Shown here: positions 1-11,177 of the stretch, one piece after another
How positions within the stretch are numbered: the stretch's first letter is position 1
How the letters are laid out: the number at the start of each line of letters is the position of its first letter
Assembly: GCA_951640165.1 (NCBI GenBank)
Contig: OX621245.1
Coordinates: 18,716,330 to 18,780,329 of the forward strand
DNA: 64,000 bases
Source of the DNA: Pseudoips prasinana
Lineage: Eukaryota > Arthropoda > Insecta > Lepidoptera > Nolidae
Reading direction: 5' to 3'
Position numbers and translations under genes: made by a program
The notes under the pieces: model-generated
What the model saw: only the letters and a program-made list of their open reading frames with translations
What the model was told of the DNA's origin: nothing
Databases searched by the model: none

Positions 1-559
1 TGGCATATCGGTTTAAATAAATAAATGCTTGAAATAAAAGGTAGTCCAAAACTGAATCAATAGATGATCGAATAAATCTCACCCAAAAAATATGCACATA
101 TCTTAATTTTACCGCTTTACAAGTTTATAGTTTTGTTAGTAGATGGCGTAATCATCGTTTTAGATCGCGCTATGGTTTCGTTCACAAAATGTGATATTAG
201 TTAGACCTATCAATGCCGTTGTCGCATCCTAATCTAATGGGAGTTACCTTTGTGATTAATGCATCGCTGATTCTTATTTTACTTTATTTGACTTAGTGAC
301 TATAAAGACAATTGCTATGTATTCTTCCTTTTTTTAAAATAATAGTAGCAAAGTAGTCCTTAGTTTCTTTCTTAGTTGCTTGATTGTTTTAAAAGTTAAA
401 TTTTTTAGATTATCCTAGAAGTAAGTAGTTACATTTGTCATCATTCAAAATTGTCGTGGACGGTCGCGGGCACCAGCTAGTTAATTTATATAAATGGGTC
501 GGTATCTATTCAGTAAACTGGCAAAAGACTTTATAATTCGATCTAGTTAAGTTGTAGTT
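1..559. other. AT-rich stretch, nothing recognised
   Basis: No long open frame, tRNA-like box or clear inverted repeat is visible. The composition is plain AT-rich intergenic DNA. Confidence 0.5.
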
Positions 560-707
560 GGCTGTCTGGTTGATCTAGTGGTAAGTGAGCCTGACTGCTA
601 AGCCAACGGTCGTGGGTTCGATTCCCAAGGCAAATCTTTGTGTGATAAGCACGATTATGTGTTCTGTATCTGTATGGGATTAGATTGGGATTGAATTAAT
701 TTTATTT
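560..707 (+). mobile_element. tRNA-derived SINE, type A
   Basis: An A-box-like segment (tggttgatctagtggtaagt) is followed about 40 bases later by a perfect B box (gggttcgattccc). These are the internal RNA polymerase III promoter elements of a tRNA-derived SINE. The body continues with 'tgtgtgataagcacgattatgtgttctgt', which is also present in the minus-strand copy at 61360-61478. A real tRNA gene is unlikely because the cloverleaf is imperfect and the body extends past the acceptor. It abuts an opposite-strand SINE. Confidence 0.75.
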
Positions 708-715
708 GAAGAACA

Positions 716-970
716 ATAATATAATATAATATCCTGGGACATTATTTACACACGGCCATCTGATCCCAAACTAAGCAGAGCTTGTACTATGGGAACCAGA
801 TAACTGATATACTACTTTTCTTTTGTAAATACATACTTATATAGATAAATTACACCCAGACTCAGGACAAACAGACATGTTCATGGACACAAATATGTGT
901 CCTGGTTGGGAATCGAACCCACGACCTCCGGCGTGAAAAGCAAGCATTCGCCAACCACGCCAACAGGCCC
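716..970 (-). mobile_element. tRNA-derived SINE, type B, full length with 8-bp TSD
   Basis: Read on the minus strand it starts gggcctgttggcgtggttgg (A-box region), then has the B box gggttcgattccc, a conserved middle (catgaacatgtctgtttgtc), and a 3' part with 'agctctgcttagtttgggat' ending in an AT-rich tail. The octamer gaagaaca flanks it at 708-715 and 971-978, as expected of a LINE-mobilised target-site duplication. Other copies lie near 10.9, 13.1, 18.4, 24.7 and 44.9 kb. Confidence 0.85.
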
Positions 971-1789
971 GAAGAACACTGTTTACACATTCTATAAGTG
1001 TTTCGGTTATCGTTTGTTTGTTGGTTACTCGAGCGTAAGAGTTATTCAGCCTCCCAGTAGGCCTGTGACGTGTATTTACGACGGTTATAGCTTAAATTGC
1101 TCTCCAAAGCATGTAAATGCTCAGAAATAATGTAATGATAACCTCATAACAATATATGTATATAAAATTCTTTAAAATGAAATATATATTCATAATAATA
1201 CAAATCCAATAATCGCATTATTTAAACACCACGAACAGAACCATTAACATTAAAATACGCATTAATTCGAATTAAAACATTAACAATGAAATTCTGCCCC
1301 AATATACCAAAACCAATGTGTAAATATTATCGATATTATTAAACCATTAATGTTACCAACCAATCAACGAACCGCTCACAACACAAATAATAAAGTAAGA
1401 ACGTAAAAGTATTTTAATTTTGTTTGTTTAATGGACATAAAACTAAAGGACGAAGGCAACGATAGAATGAACTATTCGGTATCAAAGCAAGTCACGCAAT
1501 CGCTTTTACTTTATGGAGGTACATCATTGTCTCTTATCTAAAGTTCGTAGCAAAGCTCGTTCAATATTAGCTTTCAAATATCAAAGCCGATCCTGTGTAA
1601 AATCAAAGGCGTGCAGAGTGAAAACAAGTAAAACATTTTACTCCCATGGTGCCATTGTGTAGCGCACTCAAACTTTCAGAAATATATCCAACCAACTTTC
1701 AGAAATATAACCAAAAATAATACAAATTTCATGATCTTATCTAAATCATCATATCAGCCGAAACACTCACAGTTCTCCACAATTGTCGA
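971..1789. other. AT-rich stretch with one short repeat fragment
   Basis: No gene is recognised. Bases about 1008-1095 contain 'cagcctcccagtaggcctgtgac', close to 'aagccgcccagtaggcatttgac' near 14020-14045, so both are copies of one unnamed interspersed repeat. A 16-base motif (aactttcagaaatata) is tandemly duplicated at about 1670-1709. Confidence 0.5.
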
Positions 1790-2030
1790 CTTCGTACCTG
1801 AAGACGCCGCATGGGCTGGCTCCCTACATCATGGACCGGTGATCTTGTGAGGGTCGCTGGTAGACGAGTACGCTACGATAGCGCAAGACCAGCAATTGTG
1901 CGGGATCTTTGGCGGAGGCTTTTGTCCAACTTGAACGCCTCTTGGTTGATATGGTTGTGTAGTTTAATACTTTACTTGAATCATAAATTTGCTTATACAG
2001 GCGATCCCGTGCCAAATATATAGCTAGGCA
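1790..2030 (+). pseudogene. RTE-type LINE relic (ORF C-terminus)
   Basis: Translation gives SWTGDLVRVAGRR, matching the conserved C-terminal 'RW.DDL..VAGRRW' signature of RTE-clade LINE proteins. The expected next segment (a 'SL.EAFVQ'-like string) lies in another frame, so the frame is broken by an indel. This is a short, dead fragment with no catalytic domain. Identification rests on remembered family motifs. Confidence 0.6.
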
Positions 2031-2491
2031 CTGACTAGTCTTTATTACTTAGACAGTAAGGACGGTTATCCGAGTGTATGTGTATGTGTGACGTTGTGGG
2101 TACAATGAAGACAATAAAAAAAAGATAACGATACACAAGTACCGTACCATTCAGCCTGTGCAGTTGTTTTTAAGAGTTCTCTTCATATGAGTAACTGGAC
2201 TAATTTAATTATGGACATCAAGTCTGTTTCAAGAAGCTTGTTATGAGTTCTTATTAAATTTCAAACAAGGTGACCAAGTTGCGGTATGAAGTAAAAATAA
2301 AATGGAACATTGTCCCAGAATTGTAGTTCAAATATTTTGATCAGACGTAGACATAAAACTAATTTCATTTTTTTAGTAATTTAATGAAACTTGCTAAAAG
2401 GTAAAATTACTTTTACTTTTAGTATTAACTGTATCTATAAATTAGTCATCCATTAGTAAAACTCACGTTTGGAATAAAACGTTATAGTAGG
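2031..2491. other. AT-rich stretch, nothing recognised
   Basis: No coding or RNA signal is visible between the RTE relic and the fold-back element. Confidence 0.5.
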
Positions 2492-3050
2492 AGAGACGTG
2501 GAAGATCGTCCTTCACCGATCTGATAACCAGATGAGACGTATTTTTTATCAAATATTTTTTATAAACAAATATGCCTATAATTGCTTGCCTATCGAAAAG
2601 TGCTCATGGCTATTTTTAATTAAATTAACTTTTATCGTTTTTTTTTCATCACCTTCATACTTTTGATAACCAAATAAAATTTATTTCACTGATAGTTTTT
2701 AATACACAGAATATGCCTAGGTATGCTTGCCTACTCATTTCTGTGTATAACTACCTGGCAAGCAGGTGTAAACAGGTAAGTCAAAATAGGTGACTCCATC
2801 GATCTGCTAACTTATCACAAGTTATATCAAATTTTAGATTATTTTATTTCAAAATTAGTCATATAAACTTGCCTGCGAAAAATCGTACTTAAATTACTGT
2901 TGCCAGGCTAAAAACTTTTAGAGTTTTAGCCACTTGATAGGTGCGACAGAGAAAGTAGAGCGTCCGAGGTCCGAGTGCTAGAGCAGGACACAACATAGCA
3001 GCTGTTCGCTACCTGACTGTAGAACGTATCCGAGTGCGCATGCTCGTGTA
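2492..3050 (+). repeat. Left arm of the fold-back element
   Basis: This is a roughly 559-base inverted-repeat arm. It contains small internal palindromes, for example gatctgataaccagat, and a GC-richer inner segment ending near cgagtgcgcatgctcgtg. It pairs with 3700-4260. Confidence 0.85.
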
Positions 3051-3699
3051 TAGTCGGAGTCGAAAATTATTTATTAGTGACAACACGTGCTAAATAACAT
3101 TAATTTTCAAGAATTGTGATTTTAAAAATGAGTAAAAATTGTTTTTTTGTGTGGTGAAAAAAAACAAATGATTGACTTTAATGAACATTCATTTAAAACA
3201 TTGCTTTAAGTATGGAGATATTGAATTAAGCAAAGAATCGGTGGATTTTCTTGGTTATCATTACACATGTTACAACAAAGTTACAGTAATAAAAAAAAAA
3301 TTTGGACCGCTAGGAAAATTTCGGGTTACGGGATATTTTATGTTTTAATTGGTGGTTAATGTGATAGAAAAGGCATTTTTAATATCTTAGATTTTTAGAA
3401 CTTGGGATATAAAAGTTATAGCCAGTTTTATTTTAAGGTTACTTTTGGTAATCTGTGGGTCAACCCCATGACCGTGGAAACGTTGCAGTTCATAAATCAC
3501 TCTTACCGCCTAAGTAATAAAGATACTGTAAATATCAAAGTGTGTCTACTGATGTGGCAAATTTTTATTTTCAATTATTGCATAGCTGTAAGTATGTATA
3601 GCGTAAAATAATACAAAAATTGAGATCAAAATTAGTTGTAATAAATTGGAGTTCATAATTTCTGACAAGTGTAAATAAATGCTGTCCCTGTCACTCACA
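3051..3699 (+). other. Fold-back element centre with a possible dead coding remnant
   Basis: At about 3165-3300 the plus strand reads, with one in-frame stop, peptides such as IDFNEHSFKTLL and DIELSKESVDFLGYHYTCYN. The GYHxxCY string resembles an N-terminal Cys/His segment seen in many insect transposon-encoded proteins. That is inference only. No transposase catalytic motif was found, and a 69-codon open frame at 3402-3611 has no recognisable motif. Confidence 0.3.
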
Positions 3700-4260
3700 T
3701 GTGCACGAGCATGCGCACTCGGATACGTTCTACGGTCAGGTAGCGAGCAGCTGCTATGTTGTGTCCTGCTCTAGCACACGGACCTCGGACGCTCTACTTT
3801 CTCTGTCGCACCTATCAAGTGGCTAAAACTCTAAAAGTTTTTAGCCTGGCAACAGTACTTTAAGTACGATATTTCGCAGGCAAGTTTAAATGACTAATTT
3901 TGAAATAAAATAATCTAAAATTTGAGATAACTTTTGATAAGTTAGCAGATCGATGGAGTCACCTATTTTGACTTACCTGTTTACACCTGCTTGCCAGGTA
4001 GTTATACACAGAAATGAGTAGGCAAGCATACCTAGGCATATTCTGTGTATTAAAAACTATCAGTGAAATAAATTTTATTTGGTTATCAAAAGTATGGAGG
4101 TGATGAAAAAAAATCGATAAAAGTTAATTTAATTAAAAAAAGCCATGAGCACTTTTCGATAGGCAAGCAATTATAGGCATATTTGTTTATAAAAAATATT
4201 TGATAAAAAGTACGTCTCATCTGGTTATCAGATCGGTGAAGGACGATCTTCCACGTCTCT
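3700..4260 (-). repeat. Right arm of the fold-back element
   Basis: This is the inverted copy of 2492-3050. It starts at cgagcatgcgcactcgg and ends at ccacgtctct. A few substitutions and short indels separate the arms. Confidence 0.85.
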
Positions 4261-4599
4261 TAGACTATTAGTATTATTTTGACCCGATATCTTTTAATAA
4301 CGGCAATTAAGACGACAGCGGTAATGGAAAAATAAAATTATGGGTTTACGTGAGCTTCGGTCAAAAATAAACCAAAGAGCGTCAAATTTAGCAATATTTT
4401 ATGGAAATAAAATGTAAAGTGTAAATCATGTTTGTGTAAAACTGTGTATATATAAGATCAATAACATGTATTGCATCGTGATAAAAAGTGATTGGTACGT
4501 GGTTACGTTGGAGATAAATGAAGTTGTAGAAATGATTTGTAATAATTATGTGTTCTAAATCTACACCACAATTAACATTCTGCTACCTGACCTCAGAGT
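4261..4599. other. AT-rich stretch, nothing recognised
   Basis: No open frame or promoter-like signal is visible. Confidence 0.5.
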
Positions 4600-4800
4600 A
4601 GGCAAGCCAGTACTTTTTTTTTTTACGTGGTTAAAATGCTCTAGTCGCACGTGGTGTGGGGCTCGACCCACTAAAACCACCACGGTAGCCAGCCTCACAG
4701 TGCCTGTAGCGGGGGCTCTGGGTACTCGTGAAGGATCTCGCCAATACCCCCGCTGTACACTGAGCGTCCGCGAGACTCTCACCCGAGGACGGGAGGGGCC
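4600..4800. repeat. GC-rich block, probable fragment of an unassigned mobile element
   Basis: After a run of T (tttttttttttacgtgg), about 190 bases are strongly GC-rich (gcctgtagcgggggctctgg, ctcacccgaggacgggaggg). This is unlike the flanking DNA. The T-run beside it suggests the 3' end of a retroposed sequence. No protein family could be recognised in the frames through it. Confidence 0.4.
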
Positions 4801-4975
4801 TGAAGGCAGAGTCAGTACTATGGCAACCAGACAACTGATTAACATATAATATATTTCTAAATAAATACATTATAAATTAAACCCAGAAGAAATAATAGTA
4901 CATCACACAAAATCTTGTGCTAGTTGGGAATGGAGCCCACAAGTTCTAACTTAGCAGTCATCGTCTGATATGGAT
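4801..4975 (-). mobile_element. Degenerate tRNA-derived SINE, type A
   Basis: On the minus strand it has 'atgactgctaagtt', a decayed B box (ggctccattccc), then 'ttttgtgtgatg' and a 3' part 'cagttgtctggttgccata'. This is the same order as the type A SINE at 560-707 and the split copy at 58.2/61.4 kb. The A box has decayed. Confidence 0.6.
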
Positions 4976-5061
4976 ACGGAATAAAAATTTATATTTTGTC
5001 TGTGTGTGTATACGTTTGATCTTCGCTGAAGTCAATAGGGGCGAGATGTGAGAGTGCGCAT

Positions 5062-5202
5062 GTACAGACGCCAGAACATCAAGCTACCCCAATCTGTCAA
5101 ATTTCCCCAATTGAAAGTGAACCGTATGCATTTGTGATAAAATTGAAAATCTATAAAAGAAATTTGACAGATTGGGATAGCTGGATGTGCTGGCGTCTGT
5201 AC
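5062..5202. mobile_element. MITE-like inverted repeat, 141 bp
   Basis: Arms 5062-5104 and 5160-5202 are reverse complements at about 40 of 43 positions, both starting gtacagacgccag at their outer ends. They are separated by 55 bases. No ORF is present. This could be a small non-autonomous DNA element or a snap-back duplication. Confidence 0.65.
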
Positions 5203-5627
5203 ATATCTACGTGGCATTTTAAACTTAAAACGTATTATTAAGTTAACGTATATTTTCCTAAGTAGACAAATATAGTACTGAACTTTATTCAACACTCTAG
5301 AACAAACAATTTGAAATATACTTTACGAGATCAAATTGATTTCAATCATGCCGTTTTTCGGATAGATAGACACACAATAGTCACCATGTTATTTAAGCTT
5401 ATAAAATGAGGTCATGCTTTAACATTTTTTTTCTAATTATAATAAATTAAATCCATCCATTTTGAGATTAAATTAAATCCACTCTTTATATTACAAAACA
5501 GCAGTCAAATGAATTTATAATCTAGGAAGATTCCTTACGAGTCTTTCTTAAATAGAACAATACATTATTTACTATTTACTGTGCCATCTAAATTCATAAT
5601 ATACCAGGGTAATATTATAAATATAAC
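5203..5627. other. AT-rich stretch, nothing recognised
   Basis: No open frame, RNA signal or repeat signature was found. Confidence 0.5.
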
Positions 5628-5838
5628 TAGCTGTGCCCCGCGGTTTTACCCGCGTTAAACTTTATAAAATATGGCCTATGTGTTATCCTAACTATAAAAA
5701 TTAGCCTATGTTCTTTCTCAGGGTCTAGACCATCTGTATACCTAATTTCGTTCAAATCCGTTCAGTAGTTTTGGCGTGAAAGAGTAACAGACAGACAGAC
5801 AGACAGAGTTACTTTCGCATTTATAATATTAGTTGGGA
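5628..5838 (+). repeat. Interspersed repeat, 'ctagctgtgccc' family
   Basis: It begins actagctgtgccccgcgg and ends tttcgcatttataatattag, with (cagaca)n inside. This arrangement is very common in insect genomes. Related copies or halves are seen at 12725-12985, 15888-16018 and, on the minus strand, 25815-26006. Confidence 0.7.
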
Positions 5839-5934
5839 TAACATGATATTATCATGTTTGTTAAAAAAAACGAAACAAGGTGAAAATTGAAAGCCAAGAG
5901 TTTCTAACCAAATAAACAAATGAAACATTCATGT

Positions 5935-6194
5935 TACCATGTATGTTTTTTCTGACGCTACTTATGTATGATTTTTATGACAACAATAACATGAACTCGT
6001 ATCAACACTGTCGATACGTGTTGCCAGAAATTCCCCCTTCCTTAAGCTGTTTGGCCATTTTACTCACATCCTTCTTATTGTTTATAATGTTAGCTAGTCA
6101 GAAGGATCATGTTTGTGTTATTAGTGTCCTATAAATTTTTCGTGTGTGAGTCTGTACAATAAAGAGTATTCTATTCTATTCTATTCTATTCTAG
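5935..6194 (+). mobile_element. LINE 3' end with (attct)n tail
   Basis: The segment ends tctgtacaataaagagt followed by five or so attct units. This is the polyadenylation-like signal plus short tandem tail typical of CR1/Jockey-like LINE 3' ends. Only 3' untranslated sequence seems to be left, since no reverse transcriptase motif is visible upstream. Confidence 0.55.
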
Positions 6195-7429
6195 CAATAG
6201 ATTCAGATCTCATCGAGAAGTTTAAGGATTTGGTTGACTTTTACAAGACGTGTTTATTCCTGTGTATGGGGCAAATAATTTCAAAGATGTATCTCTTCCG
6301 TTTGATCGTCAAATGTACTTTTTACCAATGAAAATATTTCTCGAATTATATAGCAGGCCTGTGCCTAAACTAGCTGTCTAGTAGATAATAAGTTAATTAA
6401 TTATGAAACATTACGGAAAATAGAAGCATTGATTTTCGTTAGAAAATTAGAGGAATATTTAATTTGATGGCCTTATACTCTGCAGTGCAACTTTTGGGCA
6501 CAACATTAAATTGGCTGAGAAGTAAGTTAGCTAAGTGGCTTTATAAATTACGCGAAATCTAAACGAAATAGCAGCGACTGTTTTTAGACACCATAATATT
6601 TCTCTATAACCCAGTAGTAAATGACAATTGGCGGACATCAAAAATTATTTCGATAACCTTTTTATTTTCCTTCGGACAGAGCCTTGGGCAGAATGGCGGT
6701 CATAGGGGTTAACAACGCGGTTCACCAGAACGCATTAACCCTTTCTTTGCCCCCACGAGATATAGGAGGCCACCCTGCGAACGAGCTCAGCTAGATATAC
6801 AATAATATTTTGAAATTCACTTCTGACCACGCATGTTTCGCCGAAAATATGCATACTAATTGAACATTAAGCTTCTAATTAAAGGGAAAGGCAAAATATA
6901 CAATGTTGAATTTACGTGTAATGAATTTTAAATCGAATATGAAATACGTGAAATATAAATGGAGTTTATAAACGTTCAAAAGATATAAATTGACGAGTCT
7001 GCAATCTCATAAAATTGGCTAATTTCGACTTTCTTTTCTCATTCGTCGGTTGGCAGTGGTTGTGCTACTGTAGGCAAATTTTAATAACGCTTACTGCGCC
7101 AACCGCCGCTATTTCGCGCCATTGAATCCTTGAGTACTTTTTACCCTCGATAGGAGAAAACGGCTCTATGTGTTTTGGGCGCGATTTTCCTTTGAATATA
7201 ATTAGGTGCTATGATTGCTTGTGGTTTTGCTGTTCTGTTTGTAATAAGATTATCCCTTTTTGCTACCACTTAGGTGCTCTTTTGGTATTGAAATTATTCG
7301 TACAACGTGTTAGAAAAACAGGTACAAGATTAGGAATATTTTAAGTGGAATCTACTGATTTTAGAAACTTTTCATGTACCTAAATACTAGCCTAAAAGTA
7401 TAATTATCTGGTCTTTGTGAATAATATAA
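6195..7429. other. Stretch without recognised features
   Basis: No coding region is supported. Bases about 6660-6790 and 7080-7200 are a little richer in GC than the surroundings but carry no recognisable motif. Confidence 0.5.
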
Positions 7430-7641
7430 ATGAAAATGAAAAAATGAAAATGAAAAAGTCATTTATTCAGTTAAAACATTACATTTGTGTGGAATCGTCA
7501 ATTTTTTTTACCCTACCGTGCAGTGCATGACGTGGCAGCTACTGAGAAACACTGCCAGAAAACTCAGTAGGAATCCTTTTTTAAAATATTTATTTCTTAC
7601 ATAAAATTTCATTGTATTTAAATGTGTTAATTTAGTGCGAC

Positions 7642-8430
7642 TCAATCCCAAGCTGTTTTGTCACTTAAATAATCAGAAGTTTTGTAGTAAGCCCTGCTAC
7701 ACAATTTGGCTTTTATAATTCTTTTAAACTTATTCATAGACATTTCTCGGATATCATTGGGAAGTTTGTTATAGAATCTTATACATTGCCCCATAAAAGA
7801 GTTACTTACTTTGTGGAGACGGGTGGTATGTAACACAAAGTTATGCTTATATCTAGTATTTATATTATGAGTATCGCTCCTTTTACAGAAGGAGTCTTTA
7901 TATTTATGCATATAAATTAGATTGTCATATATATACTGACATGCCACAGTCAGAATGTTAATCTCTTTAAACTTCTCTCTCAAAGATTCTCGCGGACCAA
8001 GTTTATATATCGCTCTTACAGCTCTTTTTTGCAATACAAATATGGTGTTAATGTCCGCAGCGCCACCCCAGAGAAGAATTCCATAGGACATTATACTATG
8101 AAAATAACTAAAATAAACCATTCTAGCTGTATCCACATCAGTAAGCCGTCTTACAGTTTTAACAGCATATGCAGCAGAACTTAATTTGCCTGATAGTTTT
8201 TCTATTTGTGGGCCCCATTGTAGTTTTGAATCAATTGTGATACCCAAGAACACAGTTGACTCAACAAGGGTCAATCCAGCCCCATTAAGCTGTACATTGG
8301 TAGCCACCTGTTTCACATTAGGTGTAGAGAATTTGATGACTTTAGTTTTCTTGTCATTTAGCAAAAGATTATTAGCATTAAACCAATTAACAACTTTAGA
8401 GATTGCGTCATTTACTTCGTCAAATTTGCG
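7642..8430 (-). pseudogene. LINE reverse transcriptase C-terminal part
   Basis: This open frame of at least 240 codons carries the post-catalytic part of the RT and the C-terminal domain: LNDKKTKVIKFS, FLGITIDSKLQWGPQI, and a basic C-terminus with FYNKLPNDIRE. These are usual for CR1/Jockey-group LINEs. It is in a different frame from the RT core immediately upstream. A single-base loss in a short T-run near 8424-8430 accounts for the break. The stop at 7642 fits the natural protein end because the 3' UTR and tail follow. Confidence 0.8.
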
Positions 8431-9608
8431 TAATTTATTTTAAACGTCAATGAAGTATCATCCGCAAACAAAACAATCTCATGTTTATCCCTTACATAGT
8501 AGGGTAAGTCATTAATATAGATTAAAAATAAGAATGGGCCGAGAGTCGATCCCTGTGGAACGCCTATTACCACTGGGGATCCCGCAGATTTTTTACCATT
8601 TATATCGACCTTCTGAATTCTATTGCCCAAGTAAGAAGTCAAAAGTTCGAGAGCCTTGTTCCTGATGCCGTAGTGGTGTAGTTTCCTGACAAGAGTGTCA
8701 TGATGAACACAATCAAATGCTTTGGACAAATCGCAAAAAATACCTAATGCATCCTGCGAGTCCTCCCAAGCCGCGAATATACTTTTTAACAGATTGACTC
8801 CTGCATCTATAGTTGAACAACCCTTCGTGAATCCAAACTGTTTCCGATGAAGTAAATTATGTATATTAAAGTGACTGAGCAACTGGCTAAGCATTAGCTT
8901 TTCAAATATTTTACTTAGAGTGGGCAATACGGAAATAGGTCGGAAATTTGAAGGATCTGAAGTATAACCTGCTTTAAACAATGAAATAATTTTACTATAC
9001 TTCATCAAGTCAGGAAATACGCCAGATGCGACACAGCAATTGAACACAGCAGCTATATGTGGGGCGATGATAGTTATAATTGATGAAATAGTCTTGACAG
9101 ATAAACCCCACAGATCCCTAGTGTTTTTCGTATTAATACTTTTGAAAGCATTCAAAATATCTTTAGGGTTAACCACCGAGAATTTAAAATCTGTGTCACA
9201 CTTCTCTACGCTTTGCTGGAGTATTAGGTCAGCAGATACAGAAGAAGACGCGAGAGATTTGGTAACATCGATTGGAACATTAGAAAAATATTTTTCAAAC
9301 TCAGTCGCAACTTCTAAATCGCTTTTAATGTCAACATTATTTATTCTTAAATTAAAATCACGACTACGTATTTTTTTCCTACCCGTCTCAGTATTAATAA
9401 TCTTCCAGGTAGTTTTAATAATATTTGTCGAATTTTTTATAATATTTTTTAAGTACAACGATTTAGCAATGGAACAGGCTCTTCGAAAGGTTTTGGCATA
9501 TTGTTTTACATGTTCTAGAAAAGTCGTATTTTGATTATAGGATCTTTCTACCATACAATTTATATAATTGATTGCGACTTTTATAAATTCCTGGAGTTGC
9601 CCAATCAC
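8412..9608 (-). pseudogene. LINE reverse transcriptase core (FADD)
   Basis: A 398-codon open frame contains the RT domain in order: NFRPISVLPTLSKIFEKL (fingers), FCDLSKAFDCVHHDTL (motif A, catalytic Asp), GVPQGSTLGPFLFLIYIND (motif B) and LFADDTSL (motif C, residues about 381-384). The catalytic residues are intact. The frame ends 14 residues after FADD because of the frameshift, and the first ~20 residues are a frame shadow of the upstream linker. In life the protein would copy its own RNA at a nicked target (target-primed reverse transcription). Confidence 0.85.
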
Positions 9609-10065
9609 AGAACATCAGACGGTTACTTACAGACAACTGTTTGGGTGTGAATATTGAGCAGAACTCACCATTAATCAAGTTGAATAAAGAATTGTACAAG
9701 TGATCCGGATCACTATGATAGGGCAACAATGCCAGTTTTCTTGCTATATTATATTTAAATATTCCTAAACGGCTTTCACTATATGGTATGTGTAACTTAT
9801 TTGTGTACTTTGAACCTTTGGAGAATTTGAAAAAGTAACCAACTGACCAGAATGATCTGACTGAATCTTATTAATTATTAATTTATTTAAAGGTTTTGCA
9901 GAGCTAAATATATTGTCAATGCATGTAGCACTTGTGGCAGTAACTCTGGTTGGTTCTGTAAAGTTGTGATGTAAATTTAAAGGATTTAAACAAATTTAAA
10001 AAATTACAACTTGTCGAGTTTTTCTCCAAAATATTTACATTAAAATCTCCACAAATCCAATATCA
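9535..10065 (-). pseudogene. LINE endonuclease C-terminus and linker
   Basis: The minus strand reads CGDFNVNIL, then after a frame slip TRVTATSATCIDNIF and NKIQSDHSGQLV, then the linker FKYNIARKLALLPYHSDPDHLYNSLF and WATPGIYKSRNQLYKLYG. GDFN and SDH are catalytic-region motifs of the APE-type endonuclease of non-LTR retrotransposons. The frame shifts again into the RT frame near 9535-9560. The N-terminal half of the endonuclease is absent. Confidence 0.75.
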
Positions 10066-10080
10066 TATTTATATAGTAGA

Positions 10081-10914
10081 ATGAGGTTATGTTTTTTCCA
10101 CTTTTGTCTATTAAGTATGAATTTATACATATTTGTAAGCTTTATTCGACTAGACGATAAATTGTCACTACCTTCGAAGTGTATGAACCCGTATTCTCCA
10201 CAAACCACGAACTATGTTCAATGCTGAATATTATACAATTTTTATTCGACTTGCAATATCTAAATTATTGTTTTATTGGATAACCTCTCAGTTAAAGTGG
10301 CTTACTATCTGCTTTCCGGGTGTTGGTTTGATTTATGGAATATTTCATCCCTCGACACTCTAACGACTAAGTTTAATTTTGTGAATAAAAATAAGTAAGT
10401 TGAGAATAACAAAACTAATAAATAATGAATTAGTCAAATAAATATCTCATTTTCATTAACTGCATTTAAAAAATAATAATTTTTAATATTACTTATTTCT
10501 GATTCACACTGAATTCTAAAATGTGCCGTGTCTTAACGGAGTTTAAGTGTTATTTGTAGACCGGTCCTAAAGTGGAACAAGAAAAAAGGATAGAATTATT
10601 TAAATATTGTAAAGTCCGTCCGTATTTTACAAAACGTTAACCCTTAAAACGACGCAGCTTTCGGGCTTCTGAATATCTTTTTAAAATTTTACGTCTACAG
10701 TTGGGACTTCTATTTCTTGAATTAGCATAAGAAATATTAAATTCAGAAGTAATGGTAGTTGGGCCAACTTGCCGTTATATTGTGTACAATCCAAGTATGT
10801 AAGTTAATTATAGATTTAATAAAAGATATACACTGTTATAATTGAAATCACTTGCCTACTATGTGAAATTTTAAGTGATAAGTAAGTAAGCAATAGTCTA
10901 TGTAACTTATTTGA
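10081..10914. other. AT-rich stretch, nothing recognised
   Basis: The first ~150 bases could be decayed endonuclease from the neighbouring LINE but show no diagnostic motif. The rest is plain AT-rich DNA. Confidence 0.45.
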
Positions 10915-11177
10915 CGGGCCAGTTGGCGCGGTTGGTAAATGCTTGCCTTTCACGCCGCGGGTCGTTGGATTGATTCCCACCCAGGATAGATATATTTGTG
11001 TGCATTAACATGTCTATTTGTCTTGAGTCTGGGTGTAATTATCTATTAACTAAAAGAAAAGTAGTATATGTCATATATCAGTTATCTAGTTTTCATAGTT
11101 CAAGCTCTGCTTAGTTAGGGATGAGATGGCCGTATGTGAATAATATCCCAGGATATTATTTCATATTATTATTATTT
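10915..11177 (+). mobile_element. tRNA-derived SINE, type B
   Basis: It begins gggccagttggcgcggttgg, has a decayed B box (ggattgattccc), the middle 'taacatgtctatttgtcttg', the 3' part 'agctctgcttagttaggg' and a (tta)n tail at 11155-11177. The same order of blocks as the copy at 716-970 shows it is near full length. Confidence 0.85.

Larger units (their letters stand above)
2492..4260. mobile_element. Large fold-back (long-TIR) element, about 1.77 kb
   Basis: The sequence from 2492 to about 3050 reappears as its reverse complement from about 3700 to 4260. Both ends share agagacgtggaagatcgtcc, and identity between the arms looks very high. The single-copy centre is about 650 bases. This is the layout of fold-back or long-TIR DNA transposons without a transposase. 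The flanks are tagtagg and tagacta, and a 3-bp TAG duplication is possible but not secure. The superfamily is not assigned. Confidence 0.85.
7430..10080 (-). mobile_element. Truncated CR1/Jockey-like LINE, frameshifted
   Basis: On the minus strand this reads, in order, the end of an apurinic-type endonuclease (GDFN then SDHS), a linker, a reverse transcriptase with FADD, a C-terminal domain, a short 3' UTR and a tail of cattttc-type repeats at 7430-7460. The 5' end is missing, because nothing upstream of the endonuclease GDFN motif is convincing. At least two frameshifts and the truncation make it non-autonomous. Orientation is opposite to the LINE at 51-57 kb. Confidence 0.85.

Noticed and set aside
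560..640. tRNA gene
   Set aside because: A and B boxes are present but the sequence continues into a SINE body and recurs as a dispersed family. It does not fold as a clean cloverleaf by eye.
9040..9534. 164-codon plus-strand open frame
   Set aside because: Antisense shadow of the LINE reverse transcriptase.
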